This document shows, in pieces, positions 43,373 through 51,827 of a stretch of DNA of 59,332 bases. Each line of letters opens with the position of its first letter. The first letter of the stretch is position 1. The DNA is taken from positions 1 through 59,332 of the forward strand of contig CADDZH010000019.1 of assembly GCA_902812455.1 (NCBI GenBank). The letters are read 5' to 3'. Source of the stretch: Chloroflexota bacterium (lineage in GTDB: Bacteria > Chloroflexota > Ktedonobacteria > Ktedonobacterales > Ktedonobacteraceae). The notes beneath the pieces were generated by a model. It was not told the DNA's origin. It made no database searches and saw only the letters and a program-made list of their open reading frames with translations. Position numbers and translations under genes: made by a program.

Positions 43373-45484
43373 TTACTCAATGCGGCGGTTTGAGGATGTA
43401 CCTTTTGCAGGTGCCCTGCTCACGCTTACCACGTTCTTCACCTGCCGCAAACGTTTCAAAATCTGATCGAGGAGTTCGACCGAGTCTATCTCTAATGTAG
43501 CAGTAATGACGGCTTTTTGCAACGAAGCATTCGTGCTGGATGTTACTGCTGTCATATTGATGCCGGCGTCGGATACTACTGCCGCTACATCACGCAAGAG
43601 GCCCGCGCGATCGTGTGCAACGATGGTGATAGGCGCCTGGTACTTCTGGGGCTTAATCTGCAGCCAGTTTATCTCAACGATGCGCTCCCCTGCCTGCTCG
43701 CGATAGCGGCGCAAGGTGCTGCAGTTGCTCTGGTGGACATATACGCCCCTGCCAGGCTGCAGCAAGCCCACAATAGAATCACCGGGGATAGGATAGCAAC
43801 AATGGGCTAGCTTCACGATTGCAGCATGATGGACCTGATCCGGGCGTTCTCTTCCCGGTTGCAGGTTGATCTCGCGCTCATATGTCCTCAGGTAGCGGCG
43901 AATCTTTGTGCGCGCCGTTGTCGTGCGCACAAAGGCCAGCCAGTCGCGGGTAGGATGCGTAGCCCGATTCACGATGATATCCACAATCTCCCCGCCTTGC
44001 AACTGGTAATCCAGAGGCACAAGCCTGGTGACCAGGCGATCTGCTGTGCTTGTGATAATGCGGGCGCCTGCGCAATGATCACCAATATCAGTGTGAATGC
44101 GATAAGCCATATCCAGCACTGTGGATCCGCGCGGCAAATCCTTCACCTCGCCCTTGGGCGTGAAGACAAAGATCTGCTCCTGGAAGATATCGCCTTTGAC
44201 CGCTTCCACAAACTCGTCCGCATTCTGCGGTAATTCTCGCTGCCACTCGCGCAGTTGCTCGATCCAGGCGATCATTTCCTGGTAAGAGAGACGCGAGCCG
44301 TTACGCTCCTTCAGGTACCAGTAGCTGGCAATACCGTAATCTGCTGTGCGCTGCATGTCATGGGTGCGAATCTGAATCTCTGCCAGCCGGTTATCGAGGC
44401 AGAAAACCGTGGTGTGCAGCGACTGGTAGCCGTTGAGCTTGGGAGTGGCGATAAAGTCTTTGATACGGCCATCTTTAGGCCGCCACAAGGCGTGGATATG
44501 CCCCAGCGCGAGGTAACAATCCTGGTCATTATCCACCAGGATGCGGAAGGAAACGAGATCGTGCAACTGGCTCAGTTCCGTGCCGCTCTGCTGGAGTTTC
44601 CGGTTGATGCTGGCCAGGTGCTTCTGCCACGCGAGAACCTCGGCATGAATGCCTGCGCGCTCCATCTCTTCACGCAAGATGCGCAACACTTCATCGACAT
44701 AAGGCTGCTGCTTGCGCCGCTCTTCTTCCACCGCGCGAGCAAGCCAGGCATAGCGCTCAGGTTCCAGGTAGGAGAGGGCCAGGTCTTCCAGTTCGGCCTG
44801 CACGCGCGCCATACCGAGGCGCCGGGCCAGGGGGACATAGATCTCAACCGTCTCACGAGCTTTGTTCTGCTGCTGTAGCGGGTCCATCACACCCAGTGTG
44901 CGCATGTTATGCAGGCGGTCGGCCAGCTTCAAAACAACCACGCGCGGGTCCTCCGCCATGGCCAGCAGCATTTTGCGCACTGTTTCAGAGCGCTGGCGCC
45001 GCTTCAGCTCGCGTGCCTGTTGCTGGCGCTGCTCGTCATCCTGCGGGTCGCCCGGCGTTGTCCTTGCCGAGGTTGAAGCCAGGGATGCCGTTGGAACCAG
45101 GGCCTCAAACTTTGTTACCCCATCCACGATATTGGCTACCGCGTCACCAAACTGCCTGCGTATTTCCTCGAGCGAATGGTCTGTATCTTCCACAACGTCG
45201 TGCAGCAAGGCGGCTATGATGCCATCGGCGTCGATACGCATATCGGCCAGTAACAGCGCGACCTCCAGCGGATGCTGGATATAGGCCTCACCTGAGCGGC
45301 GTAGAGCTCCCATGTGTGCCTGATTGGCCAGTTCGAAGGCATGTTCAATCCTCTCCATGTCTTGTGGAGCTAGATATTTGCTTGTCTCTGCCAGCAGATC
45401 TTGTAATGTACAGCCTGTACATCCGCTCTGCGGGCGCGATCCCTGCATGTGTGCCAGAGACTCTTCTGGATTGATTGCCATCAT
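43373..45484 (-). CDS. RelA/SpoT homologue with intact hydrolase and altered synthetase
   Basis: A 703-aa RSH protein. The HD domain is complete: H71 (YIQHPLEVALLL), H95-D96 (LLHDVVEDTD) and D189 (LKLADRLHNMRT). In the synthetase domain the arginine of the GRPK motif is W286 (LAWQKHLASINRKL). The following conserved MH, AEYG and AHW positions read MQ, ADYG and SYW. Other residues (D309, Y353, H357, E369) remain. TGS is present, the helical domain of about 100 aa is deleted, and zinc-finger (HCCYPIPGDSIVG near 561) and ACT domains are kept. It should be mainly a (p)ppGpp hydrolase. AGAGGT precedes the ATG; a consensus promoter lies at 45615-45642. Confidence 0.93.
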   Translation of the reverse strand: MMAINPEESLAHMQGSRPQSGCTGCTLQDLLAETSKYLAPQDMERIEHAFELANQAHMGALRRSGEAYIQHPLEVALLLADMRIDADGIIAALLHDVVEDTDHSLEEIRRQFGDAVANIVDGVTKFEALVPTASLASTSARTTPGDPQDDEQRQQQARELKRRQRSETVRKMLLAMAEDPRVVVLKLADRLHNMRTLGVMDPLQQQNKARETVEIYVPLARRLGMARVQAELEDLALSYLEPERYAWLARAVEEERRKQQPYVDEVLRILREEMERAGIHAEVLAWQKHLASINRKLQQSGTELSQLHDLVSFRILVDNDQDCYLALGHIHALWRPKDGRIKDFIATPKLNGYQSLHTTVFCLDNRLAEIQIRTHDMQRTADYGIASYWYLKERNGSRLSYQEMIAWIEQLREWQRELPQNADEFVEAVKGDIFQEQIFVFTPKGEVKDLPRGSTVLDMAYRIHTDIGDHCAGARIITSTADRLVTRLVPLDYQLQGGEIVDIIVNRATHPTRDWLAFVRTTTARTKIRRYLRTYEREINLQPGRERPDQVHHAAIVKLAHCCYPIPGDSIVGLLQPGRGVYVHQSNCSTLRRYREQAGERIVEINWLQIKPQKYQAPITIVAHDRAGLLRDVAAVVSDAGINMTAVTSSTNASLQKAVITATLEIDSVELLDQILKRLRQVKNVVSVSRAPAKGTSSNRRIE

Positions 45485-45614
45485 CTGGGTACCTCTACGG
45501 TTCCAGCTACTCTACATAACATAAAAACAATGAGAGTAGCCTCTTTGTTCCAATGGGGCTTGCACACGCGCCTCTGCTACAACCCGGACATTGTGAAGCA
45601 CCTGTTACATGTCT

Positions 45615-45642
45615 ATTATAGAGTGTGACGAACAGGTGTCAA
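45615..45642 (-). promoter_or_regulatory. Strong sigma-70 promoter upstream of the RSH genes
   Basis: On the minus strand a perfect TTGACA (45642-45637) and a perfect TATAAT (45620-45615) are 16 bases apart. The predicted leader to the 703-aa RSH gene is about 124 bases. The 829-aa RSH gene may be read from the same transcript. Confidence 0.85.
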
Positions 45643-45660
45643 GAAAAGTGACTAAAGGGG

Positions 45661-46104
45661 TTACAACAGGCGGCACACCTCGATTTCTGGGGGAAAGCTC
45701 ATGGTGTTGAGATCGCCAGACCAGAATAGTTGCTTCATCAGTTCAGCAACCGCATACAGCAGATGTTGCAGGGCTGCTTCGCGCCCTTGCTCGAAAGCCG
45801 GGCTGCCATGATAGCTTGTCAGGGCGGAGAACCAGGCATTCAGAGGGATACACGAACCCATGCGCACAAGGTACATCTCCATTTTTACTGGCCCGTGATC
45901 GACAGGAAGCATGATGCGAAGCTGTGGCGTGGCGTCGATAATATCCAGCCGATAGAAGACGCCGTAATGGTCGCGCGAGGCCTGAAAAATAGATACCTCT
46001 GGCGCGGAGGTATCGTCATAGTGGTCGTCATGTTCCTGTGCATTGTGTTCCATCTCTACTCCTAAGCCTGCCAGAAAGCTCTCAAGCTGCTCGTTGATGT
46101 TCAT
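45661..46104 (-). CDS. Unknown protein, small and acidic
   Basis: A 147-aa protein starting MNINEQLESFLAG. It is acidic, with a His/Asp-rich patch EHDDHYDDT near residues 24-32, then alternating hydrophobic segments (GVFYRLDIIDATPQLRIMLPV) and a helical C-terminal half (AALQHLLYAVAELMKQLFW). No signal peptide or membrane helix is seen. I recognise no family. It lies upstream of the RSH genes on the same strand, 18 bases before the RSH -35 box, and may be transcribed through into them. It diverges from the Ser/Thr kinase gene. Confidence 0.7.
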   Translation of the reverse strand: MNINEQLESFLAGLGVEMEHNAQEHDDHYDDTSAPEVSIFQASRDHYGVFYRLDIIDATPQLRIMLPVDHGPVKMEMYLVRMGSCIPLNAWFSALTSYHGSPAFEQGREAALQHLLYAVAELMKQLFWSGDLNTMSFPPEIEVCRLL

Positions 46105-46327
46105 GATGATTGCTTACCCTTTCCATTTACGATAATGGCACTCTAGGCACCCTTTGCGGGTACCTTCCATTTATTCGCGTATTCTGATATGGGTATGAAA
46201 AAGTGGAAAAAGGCATGTCTCCAATCCTGGTGTGGCAAGCGTCTTAATAGTATCTGCGATGATTCAAAGTCATGGAGCATTATCACTATTGTGAGCATAT
46301 ACTCTCTTTTGCTAAGAAAGACTGATC

Positions 46328-47581
46328 ATGGAACTTGAAGGAAAGGTGATTGGCCATTACCATATCCAGCGCTACCTGGCGCGCGGAGGCATGTCCGAGG
46401 TTTACCTGGCGCAAGACAAGCACACTGACCAGAGCGTGGCCCTTAAAGTGGTCTGCCACGACGATGAGGATCACTTCGACCGCTTTCAACGCGAAGTGAC
46501 GGCCCTGGGTAAGCTGGAGCATGAACATATCTTGCCCATCCTGGAGCAGGGAGAAGATGGAGGCTGGCACTACTGTGTCATGCCCTATCTGGAGCAGGGC
46601 AGCCTGCACCGGCGCTTAACGCAAGGCCCGCTCTCCTTAGAGGAAGCTGGCCGCATCCTCCAGCAGATCGCCGAAGCCCTGCAATGCGCCCATAATAGCG
46701 GCCTTCTGCACAGGGATATCAAACCCTCCAATATCCTCCTGCAAGACGATCAGGTCTATCTGGCCGATTTTGGCCTGGCCAAAGACATGAACCTGCCAAG
46801 CAATATCACCCAGAGTGGGGTGTTGATAGGCACGCCGGAGTACATGGCACCTGAATTAGCCGAGCAGCCAGCGACCACCAGCAGCGATCTCTATGCCCTG
46901 GGCGTCGTGCTCTACCAGATGCTCACCGGTCGCGTCCCCTTCCGGGGAACCTCGCCCCTGGCCATCTACTGGAAGCATATCCAGGAGCCACCGCCTCCCC
47001 CATCGCTGCTCAATCCGGCAATCCCGCCTGCGATTGAGCGGGTGGTGCTACGGGCGCTGGCCAAAGACCCTACCCAACGCTTCCCTTCGGCCAAAGCGCT
47101 GGCTGAGGCCTATTCGCAGGCACTGTTGGCCTCGGAGCAAGAGCAGGCAGAGTTTTCGTCCTCGCATGGCCTCTTGCCTCCTCCCTCACAGCGCATCGTC
47201 CCTCTCCGCCCTGCGGCAGTTCAGCGCTATGGGATGAGGCAGGCGCTGGTAGCGCTGGCGACTGTGTTGGTGCTGTTTGTGCTACCCATGCTGCTGGGAT
47301 TTGTGTTCTATACGAGCAGCTTGCCGGGGCAGGCGCCACCGGCAGTGGGGGCTAGCGCCCAGTTCATGAACGTGGGACGAGCCGCCGAAGTTCCAACTCC
47401 TGTCACTAAGAGCATAACCAGGCATCCCACATCTCCAACAACTTCATCTGGTCCCCCGCAGGTCACGCCCAACTCGAGCCACAAGCCGGGAGGTGATGGA
47501 GGACATAGCCATGGTCATGGGCATGGGCATAAGCATGGGCATAGCCATGACGATTCGCCACTAAGCTTGATACCCTTGTGA
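46328..47581 (+). CDS. Ser/Thr protein kinase (PknB type) with His-rich extracellular tail
   Basis: A 417-aa membrane kinase. Kinase domain residues 8-270: ATP-binding K40 (VALKVV), catalytic HRD at 128-130 with N135, DFG at 147-149, APE in MAPELAE. A juxtamembrane region (270-303) precedes a single membrane helix at about 305-328. The outside part is short, rich in Thr, Pro and Ser (330-390), and ends with a Gly-His tract at 391-407 (SHGHGHGHKHGHSHDD). PASTA repeats are absent. The tail could bind zinc, nickel or copper, making a metal-sensing kinase plausible, but this is inference. The start has only a weak AAGAAAG site. Confidence 0.9.
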   Translation: MELEGKVIGHYHIQRYLARGGMSEVYLAQDKHTDQSVALKVVCHDDEDHFDRFQREVTALGKLEHEHILPILEQGEDGGWHYCVMPYLEQGSLHRRLTQGPLSLEEAGRILQQIAEALQCAHNSGLLHRDIKPSNILLQDDQVYLADFGLAKDMNLPSNITQSGVLIGTPEYMAPELAEQPATTSSDLYALGVVLYQMLTGRVPFRGTSPLAIYWKHIQEPPPPPSLLNPAIPPAIERVVLRALAKDPTQRFPSAKALAEAYSQALLASEQEQAEFSSSHGLLPPPSQRIVPLRPAAVQRYGMRQALVALATVLVLFVLPMLLGFVFYTSSLPGQAPPAVGASAQFMNVGRAAEVPTPVTKSITRHPTSPTTSSGPPQVTPNSSHKPGGDGGHSHGHGHGHKHGHSHDDSPLSLIPL

Positions 47582-47640
47582 AATCTTGTAAAATCTCAAT
47601 TACTTTCCCCACGTGTTGCAGGTTTCCTCACATTTAGTAG

Positions 47641-47669
47641 TTGCCAGGAAACTGTAGTCGCGCTATGAT
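47641..47669 (+). promoter_or_regulatory. Promoter of hemE-hemH
   Basis: TTGCCA (47641-47646) and TATGAT (47664-47669) are 17 bases apart, giving a leader of about 40 bases to the hemE ATG at 47717. Confidence 0.65.
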
Positions 47670-47716
47670 ATAAAAAGCGCTGTGTTACAGCAAGTACTTT
47701 GTGTGAAGGAACAATC

Positions 47717-48796
47717 ATGCAGCAATATATCTCGTTCTCTCCTGTATCGCCGCAGAGAGGCACAGGATTGGCACGGTTTCTTGATGCTTGTTACCGCCGG
47801 CAGCCCGATGCAACGCCTATCTGGTTCATGCGGCAGGCGGGTCGCTGCCTGGCAGAATATCGCGAATTACGCAAGCGGTATGATATTCTGACGATGGCCA
47901 AGACGCCAGAACTGTGCGCCCAGGTCACGCTTATGCCCGTCGAGCGCTTTGGCGTCGATGCAGCCGTGCTCTATGCCGATATCATGCTCCCTTTAGAGAA
48001 AATGGGCATCTCCTTCGAGATCGAGCCGGAGATCGGCCCCATCATCCACAATCCGGTGCGCACTATGCAGGATGTGGATGCCTTGCGCGTGGTCGATGCC
48101 GAAGAGTCCACGCCATATGTACTGGAGGCTATCCGGCTGGTTCGCCGCGAGTTGGAAGGGAAACAGGCCGTGATCGGTTTTTCGGGCGCTCCATTTACGC
48201 TCGCCTGTTATATAATCGAGGGCCGTCCCTCGCGCGACTACGCTTTTGCCAAATCGTTGATGTATGGCCAGCCTCACATATGGCATGCGCTTATGGAGAA
48301 GCTAACACGGGTCGTTTCAGGCTACCTGCTCGCGCAGATCCAGGCCGGAGTGCATGTCGTGCAGTTGTTCGATAGCTGGGTGGGCGTGCTTGGCCCAAGC
48401 GTCTACAGGCAGTTCGTGCAGCCCTACTCGCGTCGCATCTTTGAGGCGGTTAAGCAAGCTGGAACTCCCTCGATCCACTTCGGCACGGGCACGGCAAGCC
48501 TGCTGGAATTGATGACTGAAGCCGGTGGCGATGTGATCAGCGTTGACTGGCGCGTTGACCTCGACGACGCCTGGGCCCGTATCGGTTATGATCGCGGCAT
48601 TCAGGGCAATCTTGATCCCACGCTCTTGCTGGCGCCGTGGGAGGCAATCGAAGCCGGTATGCAAGATATCCTGCGCCGGGCCAATAATCGCCCCGGGCAT
48701 ATCTTCAACCTCGGTCACGGTGTGCTTGCTCCAACCGATCCCGATGTGTTAGCGCGGCTGGTTGATGCCATCCACACAGCAACAGCCCGCCCATAA
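47717..48796 (+). CDS. hemE: Uroporphyrinogen decarboxylase
   Basis: A 359-aa cytoplasmic enzyme of haem synthesis that converts uroporphyrinogen III to coproporphyrinogen III. The N-terminal signature is PIWFMRQAGRCLAEYRELR, where the usual RQAGRYLPEYR has Tyr replaced by Cys and Pro by Ala. The active-site Asp is in VLYADIMLPLEKMG, and GFSGAPFTLACYIIEG and the C-terminal NLGHGVLAPTDPD are intact. The ATG at 47717 is chosen for AAGGA 7 bases upstream; a TTG at 47699 in the same frame has no site. It is first in an operon with ferrochelatase, 24 bases apart. Confidence 0.94.
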   Translation: MQQYISFSPVSPQRGTGLARFLDACYRRQPDATPIWFMRQAGRCLAEYRELRKRYDILTMAKTPELCAQVTLMPVERFGVDAAVLYADIMLPLEKMGISFEIEPEIGPIIHNPVRTMQDVDALRVVDAEESTPYVLEAIRLVRRELEGKQAVIGFSGAPFTLACYIIEGRPSRDYAFAKSLMYGQPHIWHALMEKLTRVVSGYLLAQIQAGVHVVQLFDSWVGVLGPSVYRQFVQPYSRRIFEAVKQAGTPSIHFGTGTASLLELMTEAGGDVISVDWRVDLDDAWARIGYDRGIQGNLDPTLLLAPWEAIEAGMQDILRRANNRPGHIFNLGHGVLAPTDPDVLARLVDAIHTATARP

Positions 48797-48820
48797 TGAT
48801 CATACCCGAAAGGTATAACC

Positions 48821-49771
48821 ATGACGGAAAAACAACACATTGGCGTGATGCTGATGACCTATGGCTCACCGGCCACGCTCGATGATATTCCTACCTACCT
48901 CAAGCATGTCTATGGTGGCCGCGAAGCCAGTCCCGAGGTCATTGCCGAGTTCCGGCGCCGTTATGGCCTGATTGGTGGCTCTCCCCTGCTGCGTATCACA
49001 CGCGAGCAGGCAGCGGCGCTAGAACAAGAGCTAAATGCCCAGCATCCCGGCGGATCAACATTTCGCGCTGCTGCCGGAATGCGCTTCGCGCCACCTTTCA
49101 TTGCCGATGTTTTGCCTGAGCTAGCCAGTGGCGCAACACAGATTGTTGGCATCATCATGTCGCCCCAGTATTCTCCGATTATCATGGGCGGCTATGTCAA
49201 AGCCCTACAGGATGCTGTAGCCCGCTTGCAACGCGATGATCTCAAGCTCAACATTGCTGGTGATTGGCATCTCCAGCCCTACTTCTTGCAGGCTGTGGCC
49301 CAGCGCGTGCAAGAAGCACTTGAGACTTTCCCGCCAGGAGTGCGCGAGCGCGTCCCCGTACTGCTGACCGCTCATAGCATGCCAAAGCGGGTGGTCGAGA
49401 ACGAGCCTGGATATATCAACGCTCTCAAAGAGACGGCAGCAGCCATCGCCCGGTTAGTGGGACTGCCACCTGAACGCTGGATGTTCTGCTACCAGAGCGC
49501 GGGCCATACGCCGGAAGAATGGCTCAAGCCGGATTTCGCCGATGTGATGCCGGAACTGCGTGCAGCCGGGCACACACACGTCCTGATCGCGCCTGTGCAG
49601 TTCCTGGCCGATCACCTCGAGATCCTGTACGATATCGAGATCGGCGCTCGCGAGCAAGCCGAGAGGTACGGCATCCAGTTTGCCCGCACCCAGTCGCTCA
49701 ACACATCGCCCCTGTTTATCAAGGCGCTCGCTGAAGTAGTAAAGGAGACAATGGATTCACCTTCAGTCTAG
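48821..49771 (+). CDS. hemH: Ferrochelatase
   Basis: A 316-aa chelatase that inserts iron into a porphyrin; in non-proteobacterial lineages the substrate is often coproporphyrin III (CpfC type). Conserved parts: GVMLMTYGSPATLDDIPTYL start, YGLIGGSPL, the catalytic His in LTAHSMPKRVV, CYQSAGHTPEEWLKPDF, and the C-terminal PVQFLADHLEILYDIE with the acidic relay. GAAAGGT lies before the ATG. It directly follows hemE. The oxidase step is not encoded next to it. Its end overlaps the convergent PP-loop gene by 9 bases. Confidence 0.93.
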   Translation: MTEKQHIGVMLMTYGSPATLDDIPTYLKHVYGGREASPEVIAEFRRRYGLIGGSPLLRITREQAAALEQELNAQHPGGSTFRAAAGMRFAPPFIADVLPELASGATQIVGIIMSPQYSPIIMGGYVKALQDAVARLQRDDLKLNIAGDWHLQPYFLQAVAQRVQEALETFPPGVRERVPVLLTAHSMPKRVVENEPGYINALKETAAAIARLVGLPPERWMFCYQSAGHTPEEWLKPDFADVMPELRAAGHTHVLIAPVQFLADHLEILYDIEIGAREQAERYGIQFARTQSLNTSPLFIKALAEVVKETMDSPSV

Positions 49772-50422
49772 CACGATATCAACCAGTTGAAATCCTCCCA
49801 TGATCACCACTTCTCCCAATTTGATATCGAGCGGGTGGCTGAATAGCGGCCCATCGCTCACAAAGGTATGATATTCGCCGCGTTCGCCGCAAGGATCAAT
49901 GCCCGCCGCCTCGAAATCTTGTACCAGCGCTTCCGACAGGCGAGCGCCCAGCCATGCGGGTTTTGCACGCGCCAGTTCGATGCAGGTCAGCGTCGCCACA
50001 TAGCCACGCGCAATGCACTCGCGTACCAGCAAAGCGGGATTGTCGCCCCATAACGGCTCGATATGCGCAAGTCCTGCCGCGGTAGTGCGTTCCTCGTACC
50101 ATGCACGCACATCGGCGAGGTGAATATCGCCGAAGAGTATGGCGGTAACGTCTCGCTGGCGCAGATCAGAGAGCGCCTGCAGGAAGACCTGCTCAAACTG
50201 CTCCGGCGTTGTAGCATAGCTGAGCAAGGGAATACGCAGGGCATCAGCCTGGGCCTGGATATGCGTAATCGGAACGCCGTGGAAGCGCACCCGGCTGGTT
50301 GCCGCATCATACAGTGTGACAAGGTAGTCGATACGACGCCCGGCCCGTACAGCGCGGTCAAGTGCGAGCATGGAATCTTTGCCACCTGAGAAACTCAGGG
50401 CGCTGTATCCCGATTGAGACAT
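49763..50422 (-). CDS. Dph6-like PP-loop ATPase (DUF71 family)
   Basis: A 219-aa adenine nucleotide alpha hydrolase. The PP-loop is SGGKDSMLALDRA at about residues 11-23. The family signature GIDPCGERGEYHTFVSDGPLF near 177-197 is intact. The archaeal and eukaryotic relatives make diphthamide on elongation factor 2; bacteria lack diphthamide, so the role here is unknown, perhaps another amidation or ligation. It is followed upstream by galU with a 2-base gap on the same strand, so they are probably co-transcribed. Confidence 0.88.
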   Translation of the reverse strand: MSQSGYSALSFSGGKDSMLALDRAVRAGRRIDYLVTLYDAATSRVRFHGVPITHIQAQADALRIPLLSYATTPEQFEQVFLQALSDLRQRDVTAILFGDIHLADVRAWYEERTTAAGLAHIEPLWGDNPALLVRECIARGYVATLTCIELARAKPAWLGARLSEALVQDFEAAGIDPCGERGEYHTFVSDGPLFSHPLDIKLGEVVIMGGFQLVDIVLD

Positions 50423-50424
50423 TA

Positions 50425-51303
50425 TTATACCTGATTTTCCTCGTGTAATGCCTGTTGCATGTACTGGCGCAAACCGGGGGCAATATCGGGGCGCTTCAAG
50501 GCATAGGCGATAGAGGTGGTCAGCAAACCCAGCGGCGTGCCCGTGTCATAGCGTATGCCCGTGAAGCGAAGGCCATAGCAGCGACCTTCCCGCGCCTGCA
50601 TCTCGATAGCGTCCGTGACCTGGATTTCTCCGCCTTTTCCTGGCGGCGTCTTTTCCAGCAATGCGAAGATATCCGGTGTCAGTACGTAGCGCCCGGCTAT
50701 GGCCAGGTCGGAGGGCGCCTCTTGCAGGGCAGGCTTCTCAACGAGGTGCGTGACTTTGACAACATCCGGCTCAAGCTCCTCGACAGCCACAATGCCGAAG
50801 GAAGGAATTTGCTCCGGCGGCGCCTGGAAGAGCGAGAGAACAGAGCCGCCATACTGTTCATGAATCTCGATCATACGTGGAAGGCAGGGTGTTTCTGGCG
50901 CTACCAGGTCGTCTCCCAGCATGACAATGAACGGTTCGTTGCCAACCAGCTCTTTTGCGCACAAAACGGCATGGCCAAGGCCAAGCGGTTCCGGCTGCCT
51001 TACAGAGGCATATGTTGCCATCGCCTGCGTGCGCCGCAGCTCTTCCAGGGCTTCCAGCTTCCCCTTGCGCTCCAATACCGCTTCTAGCTCAGGAAAGGCG
51101 TCGAAATGATCCTCGATGCTGCGCTTGCTCCGGCTCGTAACGAAGATGATCTCTTCAACACCGGCAGCGACCGCCTCCTCCACGATATATTGTAACGCCG
51201 GTTTATCGACGAGTGGCAACATCTCTTTAGGTATGACCTTGCTGGCCGGCAGTACCCGCGTACCGAGACCGGCCACCGGCAATACAGCTTTGCGAATGCG
51301 CAT
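50425..51303 (-). CDS. galU: UTP-glucose-1-phosphate uridylyltransferase
   Basis: A 292-aa nucleotidyltransferase that makes UDP-glucose for cell-envelope sugars. The N-terminal signature is AVLPVAGLGTRVLPASKVIPKEMLPL in which GLGTR binds UTP. DKPALQYIVEEAV, SKRSIEDHFD and LGDDLVAPE follow. The ATG at 51303 is chosen for GGAGGGGAGG upstream; the frame is open to 51366 without a site. It lies in a same-strand group with the PP-loop gene downstream and a small membrane protein gene upstream. Confidence 0.95.
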   Translation of the reverse strand: MRIRKAVLPVAGLGTRVLPASKVIPKEMLPLVDKPALQYIVEEAVAAGVEEIIFVTSRSKRSIEDHFDAFPELEAVLERKGKLEALEELRRTQAMATYASVRQPEPLGLGHAVLCAKELVGNEPFIVMLGDDLVAPETPCLPRMIEIHEQYGGSVLSLFQAPPEQIPSFGIVAVEELEPDVVKVTHLVEKPALQEAPSDLAIAGRYVLTPDIFALLEKTPPGKGGEIQVTDAIEMQAREGRCYGLRFTGIRYDTGTPLGLLTTSIAYALKRPDIAPGLRQYMQQALHEENQV

Positions 51304-51334
51304 ACATCCTCCCCTCCTACGAACAAATTCATTG

Positions 51335-51823
51335 TCACAAAATATGATGATTGACCAGGAACGCAATCACGATGATGGCGATAATCAGCAGGGCAACGCC
51401 GATCAGGAAGTAGATGTTCTTACGGCCCAGTGCAATCCTGCTTGGGCCGCTGGCGGCAACCTTCTTGACCTCCTGCTTGCGCTCCTCGATGCGCTTTTTG
51501 CGCCTCTCAATCCGCTTGCGTCGCTGCTGAACTATAGCCGGGGCCTGCCCCGGAGTCGTCCCCAACTGCTGCATGCGCCGTCGCATAGCACGATTGTAGC
51601 TCTCAGCCTGCTGTTGCTGTGGGTTGCTCGCCTTGATCTCCCTGGGCTGCGTTGACCTGGCCCCAGGTAAAGCTGTACCGCCAACGCGCGACTCCGTGCT
51701 CTTACTACCTGGCTTGCTTCCTTTGCCTGTCCTGGCCGCGCCTGCGCCTGTTTTTTCTGTCTTAGCCGTCTTTGAGGTATCTGAGGCCGGCTTCTGAGAC
51801 TCAGGCCTGTTCTCTTTTGCCAT
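51335..51823 (-). CDS. Small basic protein with C-terminal membrane anchor
   Basis: A 162-aa protein. Residues 1-75 are low-complexity (Lys, Thr, Ser, Gly, Ala). A strongly basic helical part follows (RRKRIERRKKRIEERKQEVKK near 100-120). A single membrane helix ends the chain (YFLIGVALLIIAIIVIAFLV). A tail-anchored topology with the basic part in the cytoplasm is likely. AGAGGG lies 8 bases before the ATG at 51823; an ATG at 51844 inside the end of the CCA gene is less likely. It sits between the CCA-adding enzyme and galU genes on the same strand. No family recognised. Confidence 0.78.
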   Translation of the reverse strand: MAKENRPESQKPASDTSKTAKTEKTGAGAARTGKGSKPGSKSTESRVGGTALPGARSTQPREIKASNPQQQQAESYNRAMRRRMQQLGTTPGQAPAIVQQRRKRIERRKKRIEERKQEVKKVAASGPSRIALGRKNIYFLIGVALLIIAIIVIAFLVNHHIL

Positions 51824-51827
51824 AGGT

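Noticed and set aside
46286..46609. 107-codon minus-strand frame at the start of the kinase gene
   Set aside because: It is antisense to the conserved kinase N-lobe and has no ribosome-binding site.
51116..51655. 179-codon plus-strand frame across galU and the small membrane protein gene
   Set aside because: It crosses two well-supported minus-strand genes and has no recognisable sequence.
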